64,000 nt of DNA from Flavobacterium xanthum. GTDB taxonomy: Bacteria > Bacteroidota > Bacteroidia > Flavobacteriales > Flavobacteriaceae. Position 1 is the stretch's first letter; every line of letters begins with the position of its first letter. The DNA lies in contig NZ_FRBU01000004.1 of assembly GCF_900142695.1 (NCBI RefSeq), positions 62,001 through 126,000 of the forward strand, given 5' to 3'. Both the position numbers and the translations under genes were made by a program. Below are positions 44,264 to 53,833 of the stretch, piece after piece. Below the pieces are notes generated by a model. The model was not told where the DNA came from. It searched no databases and saw only the letters and a list, made by a program, of their open reading frames with translations.

Positions 44264-45079
44264 CTATTTTTTGTTAAAACCAGCCACTGCTTTGCGCACG
44301 CTACCGTATTTTTTTAATAGTGTGCTCGCTTCTTCATAGGAAATTGGAATTTCGCCCATGATCATTTTTACGCCACGATCCACTAGCTTTGTGTTGCTAA
44401 GTTGCATGTCGACCATTTTGTTTCCTTTTACTTTTCCGAGTTGGATCATTGTCGCTGTCGAAATCATGTTTAATACTAATTTCTGTGCTGTTCCAGCTTT
44501 CATTCTGGAGCTTCCTGTTACAAATTCTGGTCCCACTACCACGTCTATAGGGAATTGTGCTGTTTGAGAAAGCGGACTTTCTGCATTGCAAGAAATACTT
44601 CCCGTACTAATATTATTTTTGTTGCAGGCTGCTAATCCACCAATAACATAGGGCGTTGTACCTGATGCAGCGATACCTACAACGACATCATTTTCATTTA
44701 TATCGTGTTCCAGTAAATCTTTCCAGGCTTGAGTAGCGTTGTCCTCGGCATTCTCTACCGCTCGTCGAATTGCAGTATCGCCGCCAGCTATGATTCCGTT
44801 TACCAAGTCGAACGGCACACCAAACGTAGGCGGACATTCGGATGCATCCACAATCCCTAATCGTCCGGAAGTTCCAGCACCAATGTAGAACAATCTACCG
44901 CCTAACTTCATTTTAGCTATAATTTGCGTTACTAAAGTTTCAATTTGTGGAAGTGCCTTTTCAACAGCATCAGGAACGGTTTTGTCCTCCTGATTGATAT
45001 TAGCAAGCAATTCTTGTACGGACATTTTTTCCAGATGTTCGTATTTTGAAGGTTGTTCGGTGGTTTTTGTGAAGGTCAT
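44264..45079 (-). CDS. murQ: N-acetylmuramic acid 6-phosphate etherase
   Basis: A SIS-domain lyase of 271 residues that splits D-lactate from MurNAc 6-phosphate during cell-wall recycling. Diagnostic segments are GRLFYIGAGTSGRLGIVDASECPPTFG (in part), VGIAASGTTPYVIGG, and VTGSSRMKAGTAQKLVLNMIST (in part). It is shorter than the E. coli enzyme (about 300) at the C-terminus but keeps the full catalytic core. It is first in an operon-like string with the DUF6095 and pentapeptide genes. No MurNAc transporter or kinase gene is adjacent. Confidence 0.94.
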   Translation of the reverse strand: MTFTKTTEQPSKYEHLEKMSVQELLANINQEDKTVPDAVEKALPQIETLVTQIIAKMKLGGRLFYIGAGTSGRLGIVDASECPPTFGVPFDLVNGIIAGGDTAIRRAVENAEDNATQAWKDLLEHDINENDVVVGIAASGTTPYVIGGLAACNKNNISTGSISCNAESPLSQTAQFPIDVVVGPEFVTGSSRMKAGTAQKLVLNMISTATMIQLGKVKGNKMVDMQLSNTKLVDRGVKMIMGEIPISYEEASTLLKKYGSVRKAVAGFNKK

Positions 45080-45239
45080 ATTTCGTATAATTGGACAACT
45101 CCAAAATTAACCTTTTTTATCATAATCTCGAAATATTCTATTTTTAGTTTCAGGTTTTAAAAGTTTCAAGTTTTGTTACATTTATAAAGATGGAGTAATT
45201 TTACAGTTTTAATTTCTTATTCAGCGAAAGCTTTTCAAA

Positions 45240-45272
45240 TTGTTGTCACGTGAAGTAAAATACTATATTTGT
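45240..45272 (+). promoter_or_regulatory. Promoter of the AraC-type regulator gene
   Basis: TTTG (45240-45243) and TATATTTG (45265-45272) match both promoter halves exactly with a 21-base spacer. The leader is predicted to be only about ten bases. Confidence 0.75.
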
Positions 45273-45289
45273 TAAATATTAAAAGATAA

Positions 45290-46429
45290 ATGGATAGATT
45301 AGGCTTACTGCAGGGGATTGGTCGCATCTCAGTTTTTGTTTCTTTATTGCTTGCGTTTTTTTTATTAACGGTTAAAACTGAAAATAAATTAGCAAATCGT
45401 TTATTTGCCTGGTTTTTTATTTTCTCTGCTATCGATCTTAGCGGATTTTTTATTGACGTTGGTACTCGTAATGAGTTGAATTTAGAGATTTTTAGATCTA
45501 CAGCCTGTTTGTTTGGAATGCCTTTATTTTATCTTTTTGTACTTGCAGTCTGCTATTCTGATTTTAAATTAAAGTGGAAACACGTAGTGCATTTACTTCC
45601 TTTTATATTGGTTAATTTGGTTTTTATTCCAAGGATTTACCTTAGCACACACATAGATAAAGATACGTTTGTTGCAACCCTTAATCAAATGCCAGAGATA
45701 TATCTGATTCAGATTTTAATTGAATTGCAATATATATTTTATATCGTCAGCGTATTTTTGATTTTGAAAAAGTACAGAGAAATCTATTTAGAAAATTACG
45801 CTGATTCGAGTACTGCGACTTATAAATGGCTTTTTCAGATAACATGTGTTTTTCTTCTCGCACATTCTATTGTGGCATTAAAAAATATATTGCGTTATAG
45901 CGGTTTCAGAGAGATATTTCTTTGGACAAATGTACTTGTAGGGGCGGTTGCTTTGCTTATAACGTGCTGGTTTATCATGAAAGCGCTCAATCATCCAGAA
46001 CTTTTTAGAGGTGTTAATTCTAAATTACAATTAACAAAGGATATTCTGCCTGAAGTCGAAGAAAAAACGGAATCTAAAGATGTTCAAGTTGATGCGATTT
46101 CCAGTCAAATTTCGAAATTGAAACAATATATGGCGGAGAAAGAGCCTTTTCTTGATCCATCGCTTACCATTCAGGAACTAGCCAATCAAATTGATATTCC
46201 GGTTCGGGAGTTATCGGTTTTAATTAATCATCATATGGATCAGCACTTTTTTGATTTTGTAAATGAATATCGCATCCAAAAAGCGATGGGTATTTTGAAA
46301 GATCAGTCTAGAAGTCAGCTTACCGTTCTGGAAATTTTATACGAAGTTGGTTTTAACTCCAAATCTTCTTTTAATACCTCTTTTAAAAAATATACAAAAT
46401 TAACGCCTACATCTTATAGAAACGCCTAG
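45290..46429 (+). CDS. Membrane-bound AraC-family transcriptional regulator
   Basis: A protein of 379 residues. The N-terminal 230 residues contain about seven membrane helices forming a probable sensor. After a linker, residues of about 270-379 are an AraC-type double helix-turn-helix with LTIQELANQIDIPVRELSVLIN and the closing signature VLEILYEVGFNSKSSFNTSFKKYTKLTPTSYR (each in part). This arrangement lets a membrane signal act on nearby DNA. Its probable target is the outer-membrane barrel gene directly downstream; the 160-base gap contains a terminator, so they are separate units. Confidence 0.91.
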   Translation: MDRLGLLQGIGRISVFVSLLLAFFLLTVKTENKLANRLFAWFFIFSAIDLSGFFIDVGTRNELNLEIFRSTACLFGMPLFYLFVLAVCYSDFKLKWKHVVHLLPFILVNLVFIPRIYLSTHIDKDTFVATLNQMPEIYLIQILIELQYIFYIVSVFLILKKYREIYLENYADSSTATYKWLFQITCVFLLAHSIVALKNILRYSGFREIFLWTNVLVGAVALLITCWFIMKALNHPELFRGVNSKLQLTKDILPEVEEKTESKDVQVDAISSQISKLKQYMAEKEPFLDPSLTIQELANQIDIPVRELSVLINHHMDQHFFDFVNEYRIQKAMGILKDQSRSQLTVLEILYEVGFNSKSSFNTSFKKYTKLTPTSYRNA

Positions 46430-46468
46430 TAATAAGGAGTTTGTAAAAAGTCGTACTTCTTGCCCGAT

Positions 46469-46514
46469 AAAGTCGAACTGATTTCATGAATAGAAATTGG
46501 TTCGACTTTTTTTT
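46469..46514 (+). terminator. Intrinsic terminator after the AraC-type gene
   Basis: AAAGTCGAAC (46469-46478) pairs with GTTCGACTTT (46500-46509), followed by a run of T. The loop is 21 bases. Confidence 0.85.
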
Positions 46515-46588
46515 GTCGATCGAATTCTGAAAATTTCTAAGGCAACTTTGCTTCAAATTAATCGAAACAAGTTTTAAAATTAGAAATC

Positions 46589-48979
46589 ATGAAAAAAGCA
46601 ACTCTCCTTATTTTTTTAGTATTGCCTTTATTTTGTTTAGCACAAACATCATTTAAATTAAAAGGAAAAATAGCAAATGAAACAATTCCATTAGAATGGG
46701 CAGATATTTCCATATCGAATTCAGCAGGGAAAATTATAGATGGAACAACATCTAAACAAGATGGTTCTTTTGACATTAACCTTAAAAAAGGTTCTTATAA
46801 AATAGGAGTCAGTCTTTTGGGATTTACAGATTATGATAAAGAGATTACAATAGAAAATGATGCTGATTTAGGAATAATCATTTTAAAAGAAAGCACAACC
46901 AATTTGACAGTGGTCGTCATTCAATCTAAAAAGAAAACAATAGAACAGAAAACGGATCGTTTGGTTTATAATCTTGAAAACAATGTTACAACTGTTGGTG
47001 GAGATGCTTTGAGTGCCATTAATTCGGCTCCTGGAGTTGTCGTTCAGAATAATACAATAAATATATTAGGGAAAGGAACTTCTCGCGTTATGATAGATGG
47101 ACGAATGATTGAATTAGTAGGTGAGGAACTGAATAATTTTTTAAAATCAATCTCCGCAAGTGATATTAAAAATATTGAAATTATTAGCAATCCACCGGCA
47201 AAATATGATGCTGAAGGATTGGGTGGAATTATTAATATTATTATGAAAAAAGGAGTTCGTGATTCCTGGAAAAACACTTCTACTGTTTCTTTTGATCAAA
47301 ATAAATATGGTATTTATACTTTAAGAGATAACTTTTTTTACAATAAAAATAAGTTTAGATTTTCTACTAGCATTAATGCAAAAACAGGTTATTTGAATGC
47401 TACAGATGATTTAAGAATGTATTTTCCTGATGGACTTTCCCAGATGAGTAGCGTAACAAAGGTAACAAACGAAAATATTTCCGGTAAATTGGCTTTAGAT
47501 TACGATTTTTCAGAACGTATAACTATTGGATTTCAATATTTAAACGATAGAAATAACCCTGATTTTAAATCGGATATCAGAATTGAGAATTACAACACTC
47601 AAAATGAATTGGATTATATTACGCTGAACAATAGCTTCACTGATAGAGGATCAATAAACCAAACGTATAATGCACATTTGATTACCAAACTAGATTCCTT
47701 GAAAAGAAAGTTATCTTTTGATGTAGACTATTTTAATTACAGTTCAAAATTCGATAGAAATTTTATCGCGAATAATTACACGCCATTCATGACTTTTGTT
47801 GATATAAATCAGTCGGGAAGAAACATTTCGAATCAGGATATCAACAATTGGAGTTTTAAGGCAGATATGGAACATCCGCTTCAAGCGTTGAATTTGTCTT
47901 ATGGTGCAAAAATGAGTTTTACAAATAGTGTGAGTGATGTACTTTATTTCAATACAATTACAGGAACTCCGGAATTAGATTCGAACCAATCCAACCGGTT
48001 TAAATACACTGAAAACAATCAGGTGGTTTATGTAAATGCGGATAAAAAACTCAATGAAAAATGGAATTTCCAAATGGGATTAAGATTGGAGAACACTCAA
48101 GCAAATGGATTTTCTGAAACAATGAATCAGGAAACTGAAAATAATTATTTGAAATTATTTCCAACGTTTTATGCTTCATACAAGAAAAACGAAAACAATA
48201 CTTTTAGTTTGAATTACGGAAAAAGAATTAACAGACCACGTTTTGACTTATTGAATCCGTTCAGAATTTACATCAATAGCAATAGTTATTCCGAAGGAAA
48301 TCCGTTTTTAAGTCCATCATTTAGTGATAATTTTGAGTTGGTACATTCGTATAAAGAAATTTTGAGAACAAGTGTTTTTGTTAATGCAATTAAAAACGGT
48401 TATGGAGTTTTGTTTACTTCAAACCCGGAGACCAATACCCAGATTGTAACCCGTGAGAATTATTTTAAAAACTTAAATTATGGAATAGGGGAAAGTTACT
48501 CGGCAAGTTTTGCAGATTGGTGGTCTAGTGAAAATTCATTGTACCTTTTAGGTGCAAAAACAGAATTTATTAAAGCTATCAATGCTACACCATCAAACAG
48601 TTTACAAATTGATTTTTCGACAAATAATACGTTTATATTAGGTAAAATGGCAAAATTACAGATCGATTTTACGTATACAACGCCCTTTAAAGGAGGTTTA
48701 TATGAAGTAGGATATACCTCAAGTTTAGATATTGGTTTCAAACAGGATTTCTTTGATAAAACCTTGCAGATTGCATTTTTGGCAAATGATATTTTTAATA
48801 CCTCTTATTTAAAAAAATTTACTTCAGTTATAAACGGTGTAAAGCAGGTCTATGAGGAGAAACAAAGTAATCGATTTGCACGTTTATCTGTGGTTTATAA
48901 TTTTGGAAACAAAAAAATCAATGTACAACAGCGTGATTTTGGAAATAAGGAGGAGAATAAAAGAACCGGAGGTAATTAG
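46589..48979 (+). CDS. TonB-dependent receptor-like outer-membrane barrel (OMP_b-brl_3 type)
   Basis: A protein of 796 residues with a signal peptide ending FCLAQ. A carboxypeptidase-like regulatory domain follows (about 20-105: LKGKIANETIPLEWADISI), then a plug with LVYNLENN, GDALSAINSAPGVVV and MIDGRMIEL, and a long beta barrel. It belongs with the outer_membrane_beta-barrel families common in Flavobacteriaceae. It probably moves or secretes peptides or small molecules; the ligand is unknown. The adjacent membrane AraC regulator probably controls it. Confidence 0.88.
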   Translation: MKKATLLIFLVLPLFCLAQTSFKLKGKIANETIPLEWADISISNSAGKIIDGTTSKQDGSFDINLKKGSYKIGVSLLGFTDYDKEITIENDADLGIIILKESTTNLTVVVIQSKKKTIEQKTDRLVYNLENNVTTVGGDALSAINSAPGVVVQNNTINILGKGTSRVMIDGRMIELVGEELNNFLKSISASDIKNIEIISNPPAKYDAEGLGGIINIIMKKGVRDSWKNTSTVSFDQNKYGIYTLRDNFFYNKNKFRFSTSINAKTGYLNATDDLRMYFPDGLSQMSSVTKVTNENISGKLALDYDFSERITIGFQYLNDRNNPDFKSDIRIENYNTQNELDYITLNNSFTDRGSINQTYNAHLITKLDSLKRKLSFDVDYFNYSSKFDRNFIANNYTPFMTFVDINQSGRNISNQDINNWSFKADMEHPLQALNLSYGAKMSFTNSVSDVLYFNTITGTPELDSNQSNRFKYTENNQVVYVNADKKLNEKWNFQMGLRLENTQANGFSETMNQETENNYLKLFPTFYASYKKNENNTFSLNYGKRINRPRFDLLNPFRIYINSNSYSEGNPFLSPSFSDNFELVHSYKEILRTSVFVNAIKNGYGVLFTSNPETNTQIVTRENYFKNLNYGIGESYSASFADWWSSENSLYLLGAKTEFIKAINATPSNSLQIDFSTNNTFILGKMAKLQIDFTYTTPFKGGLYEVGYTSSLDIGFKQDFFDKTLQIAFLANDIFNTSYLKKFTSVINGVKQVYEEKQSNRFARLSVVYNFGNKKINVQQRDFGNKEENKRTGGN

Positions 48980-48994
48980 ACAATTGAAAGCTAG

Positions 48995-49022
48995 GAAACA
49001 GAAATCTATTTATTTCTGTTTC
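48995..49022. terminator. Hairpin terminator between convergent genes
   Basis: GAAACAGAAAT pairs with ATTTCTGTTTC over 11 bases with a six-base loop, between the barrel gene and the ZIP gene. The T-run is weak. Confidence 0.7.
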
Positions 49023-49036
49023 TTAACTTTATAAAA

Positions 49037-49705
49037 TTATATAAAATACGCCAAAGCAATTCCTATCACAATCATGGAAACTTTTGCGATATTGAATTTG
49101 TGTCCTTCGCTACTTTCGAAAATGATAGTGGAAGAAATATGAAATAATATTCCAATGACAACGGCTGTTATTTCAGTATAATAGTCGTTTAAAATGGGTG
49201 AATAATCCGATAAAACAGTTCCTAGCGGCGTCATTATGGCAAACGTAACCATGAAGAAAAAAATTGCTTTTTTATTGAGGCTTGAGTTGATAAAAAAAGT
49301 AGTCAGAATTATGGCTATTGGTAAATGATGGATTGCTATTCCTATGGCTAAATCATTGTGGTGACTGAGTGGAAATCCTTCTAAGAAAGCATGAATGCAA
49401 AGGCTAATGAATAGCAACCAAGGGATTTGAGTCATTATTGCGTGCCCGTGAACGTGTCCATGTTCAGCTCCTTTGGAAAAAAATTCTAATATGATTTGGA
49501 ATAAGATGCCCAACATAATGAAGAGACCAATGGAGGGCTTAGCGCTTTCATAAATTTCCGGCAATAAGTGCATTACGGTTAAGGAAAGTAAAAACGAACC
49601 GCTAAAGGCTAATAGTAGTTTTAGGTTGGTCTTGTTCTTTGGTTTTAAAACCAATGCAATACTGTATCCGATAAGCACGGAAAGTAAGGGTAAAAGGTAA
49701 TTCAT
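49037..49705 (-). CDS. ZIP-family metal transporter
   Basis: An integral membrane protein of 222 residues with about seven to eight helices. A histidine-rich loop (AEHGHVHGHAIM) lies between helices 3 and 4. The metal site in helices 4 and 5 shows HAFLEGFPLSHHND and IAIHHLPIAII. ZIP proteins import zinc or other divalent metals into the cytoplasm. Metal specificity cannot be judged, and no regulator is adjacent. Confidence 0.9.
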   Translation of the reverse strand: MNYLLPLLSVLIGYSIALVLKPKNKTNLKLLLAFSGSFLLSLTVMHLLPEIYESAKPSIGLFIMLGILFQIILEFFSKGAEHGHVHGHAIMTQIPWLLFISLCIHAFLEGFPLSHHNDLAIGIAIHHLPIAIILTTFFINSSLNKKAIFFFMVTFAIMTPLGTVLSDYSPILNDYYTEITAVVIGILFHISSTIIFESSEGHKFNIAKVSMIVIGIALAYFI

Positions 49706-49821
49706 ATTTTTTGCTTAACCATTGATTTGTATTGTTGTTTCATCGTTTAAGTATTCAACTGTTAAAGTGTTTAATTGATTAATCCTTTAACATTCAACCC
49801 TTTTCTCGATTAACCTACTAC

Positions 49822-50586
49822 CTATTTGAAAATCATAATCAGTCGTTCACTTTCGGTTTTATGGAATTTCTTCAATTTATAATCACCAAAAATGTCCAAT
49901 AGATAAATCCCAGCTTCTTCCATTAATTCTTCAAAATCTTTAAGCGTTAAGGCTTTTACTTTCTCGGTAAAGTGGAATTGTTCGCCTTTGTCTTCAAAAT
50001 TAATGTCTTTATAGATGTGGCCGTCTTTAAGGTAGCGCGTCATGTGAAATTCGATTCCATCAACAGTTTTCGTTTCTTCAGGAACTAGGGTTTCTAGCAC
50101 TTGAGCGACATTCATAAAATCAATCACCGCAAATCCATATTCCGAAAGGCTTTCCTTGATGGCTTTAAGGGTGATGAGGTTGTCTTCGTCATTTTCGAAA
50201 TAACCAAAACTGGTAAATAAATTAAAAATGGCATCGTATTTCTCTTCAAAAGTTTCTCGCATATCATGCACTTTGAAATGCAGTGTTTCATTCGTGTTTA
50301 TGCTAGCTTCAGCAATACTGTTCTCCGATAAATCTGCACCAAGGACATCAAAACCCAGCTGGTTCAAATAAATCGAATGACGGCCTTTGCCACAGGCTAA
50401 ATCCAGTACTTTCGCTTTTTCAGGAAGATTTAGATAGTGCGTGAGATTATCCATAAAAATTTGTGCTTCTCTGTAGTTGCGGTCTTTGTATAAAATATGG
50501 TAATAAGGAGTGTCAAACCAAGAAGAGTACCACTTTTCGGTTGAATTTAGTTCGTTTTTGGTAGACGGTTTTTCAGCTTCAGACAT
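49822..50586 (-). CDS. Class I SAM-dependent methyltransferase
   Basis: A soluble methyltransferase of 254 residues. Motif I is KVLDLACGKGRHSIYL, motif II has VLGADLSENSI, and the later YDAIFNLFTSFGYF and FAVIDFMNVAQVLE segments complete a standard Rossmann fold with a small C-terminal beta extension. The substrate is unknown. A perfect minus-strand -7 element (50623-50616) lies just upstream of the ATG. Confidence 0.87.
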   Translation of the reverse strand: MSEAEKPSTKNELNSTEKWYSSWFDTPYYHILYKDRNYREAQIFMDNLTHYLNLPEKAKVLDLACGKGRHSIYLNQLGFDVLGADLSENSIAEASINTNETLHFKVHDMRETFEEKYDAIFNLFTSFGYFENDEDNLITLKAIKESLSEYGFAVIDFMNVAQVLETLVPEETKTVDGIEFHMTRYLKDGHIYKDINFEDKGEQFHFTEKVKALTLKDFEELMEEAGIYLLDIFGDYKLKKFHKTESERLIMIFK

Positions 50587-50907
50587 TTATTCTTTTTCAA
50601 TTAATTCGATTCAGGCAAATTTAGTGTATTTTTGCAGAAAATAACTATTTCACAGCGATTCAAATGGGGTAACAGTGGGATATATTTTTTACCACGTAGA
50701 AAATCTAATAGAAGAGAATTTTTTTAGATTTTTTTTCCGCTTACTAATGTTTTCTCCTAAAAATAAAATATTTTTTTGTTTAAAAGTAGAGCATCTCTAG
50801 CGAGAATTGGATAAAATGGGTTGCAAGAATAAAAATAGGATGCACAATAGGATTGCATTTGGATAAGGGTTTAATTAGAATTTACTTTTTGGAATTTATA
50901 GAGAAAA
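50587..50907. other. Divergent intergenic region with overlapping -7 elements
   Basis: The 320-base gap separates two divergent methyltransferase genes. A minus-strand TAAATTTG (50623-50616) and a plus-strand TATTTTTG (50627-50634) lie three bases apart. Neither has an exact -33 partner. The rest is AT-rich with no gene seen. Confidence 0.5.
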
Positions 50908-52083
50908 ATGGAAAATAATTATAAGATGGTTGCCAAAACCTTTTTTGGTTTTGAGGAGATATTAGCAAAAGAGTTACAGATGCTGGGCGCACAAAACGTG
51001 GAGCAAGGGGTGAGAATGGTAAGTTTCAAAGGAGACAAAGGTTTTATGTACAAAGCGAATTTAGCGTTGCGTACGGCTTTGAAAATCTTAAAGCCTATTT
51101 ATTTTTTTAAGGCTAACAATGAGCAGACATTATACAAGGGTATTTCAGGGGTAAATTGGTCTAAATTAATTGGTGCTAATCAAACTTTTGTGATTGATAC
51201 TACGGTCCATTCCGAATATTTTAATCACTCGGAATTTGTTTCCCAAAAATGTAAAGATGCTATTGTCGATCAGTTCCGAGAAAGAACCGGTCAACGTCCA
51301 AGCATTGACAAAGTACATCCTGATTTAAGAATCAATATTCATATCGATAAAGACCAAGTTTCTGTTGCACTAGACACATCTGGAAATGCGTTGAACCAAC
51401 GTGGGTACAGAACGGCTACCAATATTGCACCAATAAACGAGGTTTTGGCTGCGGGAATTCTTTTACTTTCTGGTTGGGATGGTCAAGGTGATTTCCTAGA
51501 TCCAATGTGCGGTTCGGGAACTTTTCTAGCTGAAGCAGCAATGATTGCCTGCAATATTCCAGCAAACATCAACCGTAAGGAATTTGCTTTTGAAAAATGG
51601 AATGATTGGGACAATGATTTATTTGACAGTATTTCTGATAGTTTATTGAAACGGGTTCGCGAATTTCATTATACCATAAAAGGATACGATAAAGCGCCAA
51701 GTGCAGTTCAAAAAGCCAAAGACAACATCAAAAACGCCAATCTTGACGACTATATTTCAATCGAAGAAAAAAACTTTTTCGATACTGAAAAATCCTCGGA
51801 AGGGAAATTACATGTTGTTTTCAATCCACCTTATGATGAGCGATTGGACATTCACATGGAAGAATTCTATAAAAATATTGGGGATACCTTGAAGAAAAAT
51901 TACCCAGGAACTAATGCCTGGATGATTACCGCAAACCTAGAAGCGCTGAAGTATGTAGGGCTGAAACCTTCAAGAAAAATTAAGCTTTTCAATGCTGGTT
52001 TAGAGGCAAGATTAGTGAAGTACGAAATGTACGAAGGGAGTAAGAGAACAAAGTTTCAAGTAACAACGGATGATGCTGAATAA
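50908..52083 (+). CDS. THUMP-domain RNA methyltransferase (RlmL N-terminal type)
   Basis: An RNA methyltransferase of 391 residues. A ferredoxin-like and THUMP region (about 1-160) precedes the SAM domain, with FLDPMCGSGTFLAEAAMIA at about 190-210 and the catalytic NPPYDERL near 310. The NPPY motif indicates methylation of an exocyclic amine, so 23S rRNA guanine-N2 is a likely target by analogy with RlmL. It lacks the second RlmK domain of the E. coli fusion protein. The next small gene starts 56 bases on. Confidence 0.9.
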   Translation: MENNYKMVAKTFFGFEEILAKELQMLGAQNVEQGVRMVSFKGDKGFMYKANLALRTALKILKPIYFFKANNEQTLYKGISGVNWSKLIGANQTFVIDTTVHSEYFNHSEFVSQKCKDAIVDQFRERTGQRPSIDKVHPDLRINIHIDKDQVSVALDTSGNALNQRGYRTATNIAPINEVLAAGILLLSGWDGQGDFLDPMCGSGTFLAEAAMIACNIPANINRKEFAFEKWNDWDNDLFDSISDSLLKRVREFHYTIKGYDKAPSAVQKAKDNIKNANLDDYISIEEKNFFDTEKSSEGKLHVVFNPPYDERLDIHMEEFYKNIGDTLKKNYPGTNAWMITANLEALKYVGLKPSRKIKLFNAGLEARLVKYEMYEGSKRTKFQVTTDDAE

Positions 52084-52139
52084 GCAGGATTCAATTTTTT
52101 ACTTTCGACTTTTTACTTTATAACTTTAAGACTTAAAAA

Positions 52140-52376
52140 ATGACCAAATTACAAATACGAGCATTTATCTATCAATTAGGATGTTTTGCCATTTTATTTA
52201 TCTCTGCTAGATTTGCAGTGGAGCAGTACACTAATTTAATTGGATTTTGGATTCCGTTAACTGCTTTCGTTATTGGCACTCTATTGTCGCCAAAATTCCA
52301 AGCAGTAAAAACTAAAGATGGAGAGAAATTATATATGAAATGGATTTTCATGAAGGGAATTAGAGAAGTAGGATAG
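52140..52376 (+). CDS. Small two-helix membrane protein
   Basis: A 78-residue protein with two hydrophobic segments (about 8-25 and 33-50), then a charged cytoplasmic tail (KTKDGEKLYMKWIFMKG). I do not know the family. It is on the same strand as the THUMP methyltransferase gene and is closed by a strong bidirectional hairpin. Confidence 0.7.
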   Translation: MTKLQIRAFIYQLGCFAILFISARFAVEQYTNLIGFWIPLTAFVIGTLLSPKFQAVKTKDGEKLYMKWIFMKGIREVG

Positions 52377-52413
52377 CTTAGAAATCTTAAGATATTCTAT
52401 TTTTAAAATATTG

Positions 52414-52470
52414 ACCGCTAATTCGCTAATTTTTATTTTTGGTAAAAATTAGCGAATTGGCGGTTATTTT
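52414..52470. terminator. Long bidirectional hairpin terminator
   Basis: The 21-base arms at 52414-52434 and 52444-52464 pair at 20 positions (left arm begins ACCGCTAATTCGC), around a short loop. T-runs on both strands fit a shared terminator for convergent genes. Confidence 0.9.
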
Positions 52471-53315
52471 TCTTCTACTTTTTTCGCAACGATTTTCTTC
52501 TTGTAAATAGGAACGAAATAAGTAACTGTATAATTGAATCCTACTCCAAAACTACCGTCGTAAGTCCTATTAAATCCAGGAATGTATAAGTTAGAGAAAT
52601 TATCTGGTTCTTTGTTGGTTACTAATCGGTTCAATCGAAGGCTGAAACCTACAAATACATTGTCAAATACTTTGGCTTTTATTCCAGCCACCACTTCAAT
52701 CCAACTTGCGGATAATCCATCAAACTTTTTACCAGATGGAATTATTGGAGTTTCTGCAAAATATGGATTCGCATTATAAATTCTGTAACTGTTTAATTGC
52801 TGATTAAAAGTACTGAAACCGTAACGCATTCCTATAGAAATAATATTTTCCATATCGAGCCAGTTTTCATAGGCATTGTAATCAAAACCAACTTTTAAAT
52901 ACGAACCTTTGGTAGTGAAATTAACTCGGTCATCATCTGTTGTTTTGTTTTCGTTACCAAGCTCGGCGGCCAAAAAGTATTTTTTTGTCAATCTATAGTC
53001 TCCTACGAACTCAATTCCTTTGTAATTATTGTCATATAAACCTCGTGTTACTTTGTAGAGATCTAGCCCCACACGCACGCCATAGCGATCTGTTTTTAAG
53101 GGAATCGAGTCGCTCTTTATTATTGTAGGGTCAATTGCGACTAATGGTAGCGGGGCATCAGGAATTTTCTGATCTGTTTTAGGAGTTACTGAAACTCTTT
53201 TAACTGTGATAGTTTGTTTTACCGGTTCCCCTTTTGGCGTCGTTTCTTGTGCTTGTGCCAAAGTCAACAACAATAGGAGACAAATACTAAAAAAAGATCT
53301 TAATGTGTGTTTCAT
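52464..53315 (-). CDS. DUF6048-type secreted protein
   Basis: A 283-residue protein with a signal peptide ending LTLAQA. The mature part has alternating beta strands (RYGVRVGLDLYKV, YFLAAELGNENKT, VFVGFSLRLNRLV) and a lysine-rich C-terminus; it looks like a small outer-membrane barrel. The family, DUF6048, is flavobacterial and uncharacterised. Its start lies inside the end of the DUF6452 gene (29-base overlap), so the two are translated from one message. Confidence 0.83.
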   Translation of the reverse strand: MKHTLRSFFSICLLLLLTLAQAQETTPKGEPVKQTITVKRVSVTPKTDQKIPDAPLPLVAIDPTIIKSDSIPLKTDRYGVRVGLDLYKVTRGLYDNNYKGIEFVGDYRLTKKYFLAAELGNENKTTDDDRVNFTTKGSYLKVGFDYNAYENWLDMENIISIGMRYGFSTFNQQLNSYRIYNANPYFAETPIIPSGKKFDGLSASWIEVVAGIKAKVFDNVFVGFSLRLNRLVTNKEPDNFSNLYIPGFNRTYDGSFGVGFNYTVTYFVPIYKKKIVAKKVEEK

Positions 53316-53808
53316 TTTCGTTTTCGATGTTATTTTTTTCTACCGATATAAATTTGATCCATTTTACATTAGCCGTTGTTGCATCGGTATGCGTATAGGG
53401 ATTGGTTGGGTCTAATGTAAAAATAGTTTTGTAGCCACAAGCTCTAGAAACAAAAAGTTCTTGAGTACTGTAGTCAAATCGAACAATGTCCTGATCAACT
53501 AAAGCTGGATTTGAATTGCCAGAGTTCAGCGTGAAACTATAAGTAGTAGTCGTTCCCACTGTTTTTAACGGAATCGAAATCTTATTTCCACTAGTTGTTT
53601 CAGCTCCATTAAAAAGAATTCCAGTAGTCATTCCTTCACCTACCACTTTTAGATTGGATACGTTTTTTAAAACCGAAGGATTCAAAAAGTCATAGAAACC
53701 AATCACTAACCGAGGGGTTGTGGGTGTATTTGCATCGCAAATATCGTCTTTCTCACAACCTGAGAAAGTAAAAGCAAAAAACAATACCAATAAAAGTGTC
53801 TTTTTCAT
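53287..53808 (-). CDS. DUF6452-type lipoprotein
   Basis: A 173-residue lipoprotein with a clear lipobox (FTFSGC, Cys18) and Asp/Glu residues directly after it. The mature part is beta-rich with TPRLVIGFYDFLNP and a late ACGYKTIFTLDP motif. It fits the flavobacterial DUF6452 family. Upstream is rlmD, downstream the overlapping DUF6048 gene, an order I recall as common in the family. Confidence 0.83.
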   Translation of the reverse strand: MKKTLLLVLFFAFTFSGCEKDDICDANTPTTPRLVIGFYDFLNPSVLKNVSNLKVVGEGMTTGILFNGAETTSGNKISIPLKTVGTTTTYSFTLNSGNSNPALVDQDIVRFDYSTQELFVSRACGYKTIFTLDPTNPYTHTDATTANVKWIKFISVEKNNIENENETHIKIFF

Positions 53809-53833
53809 ATAATAATATTCAGTGTTCAGTGCT

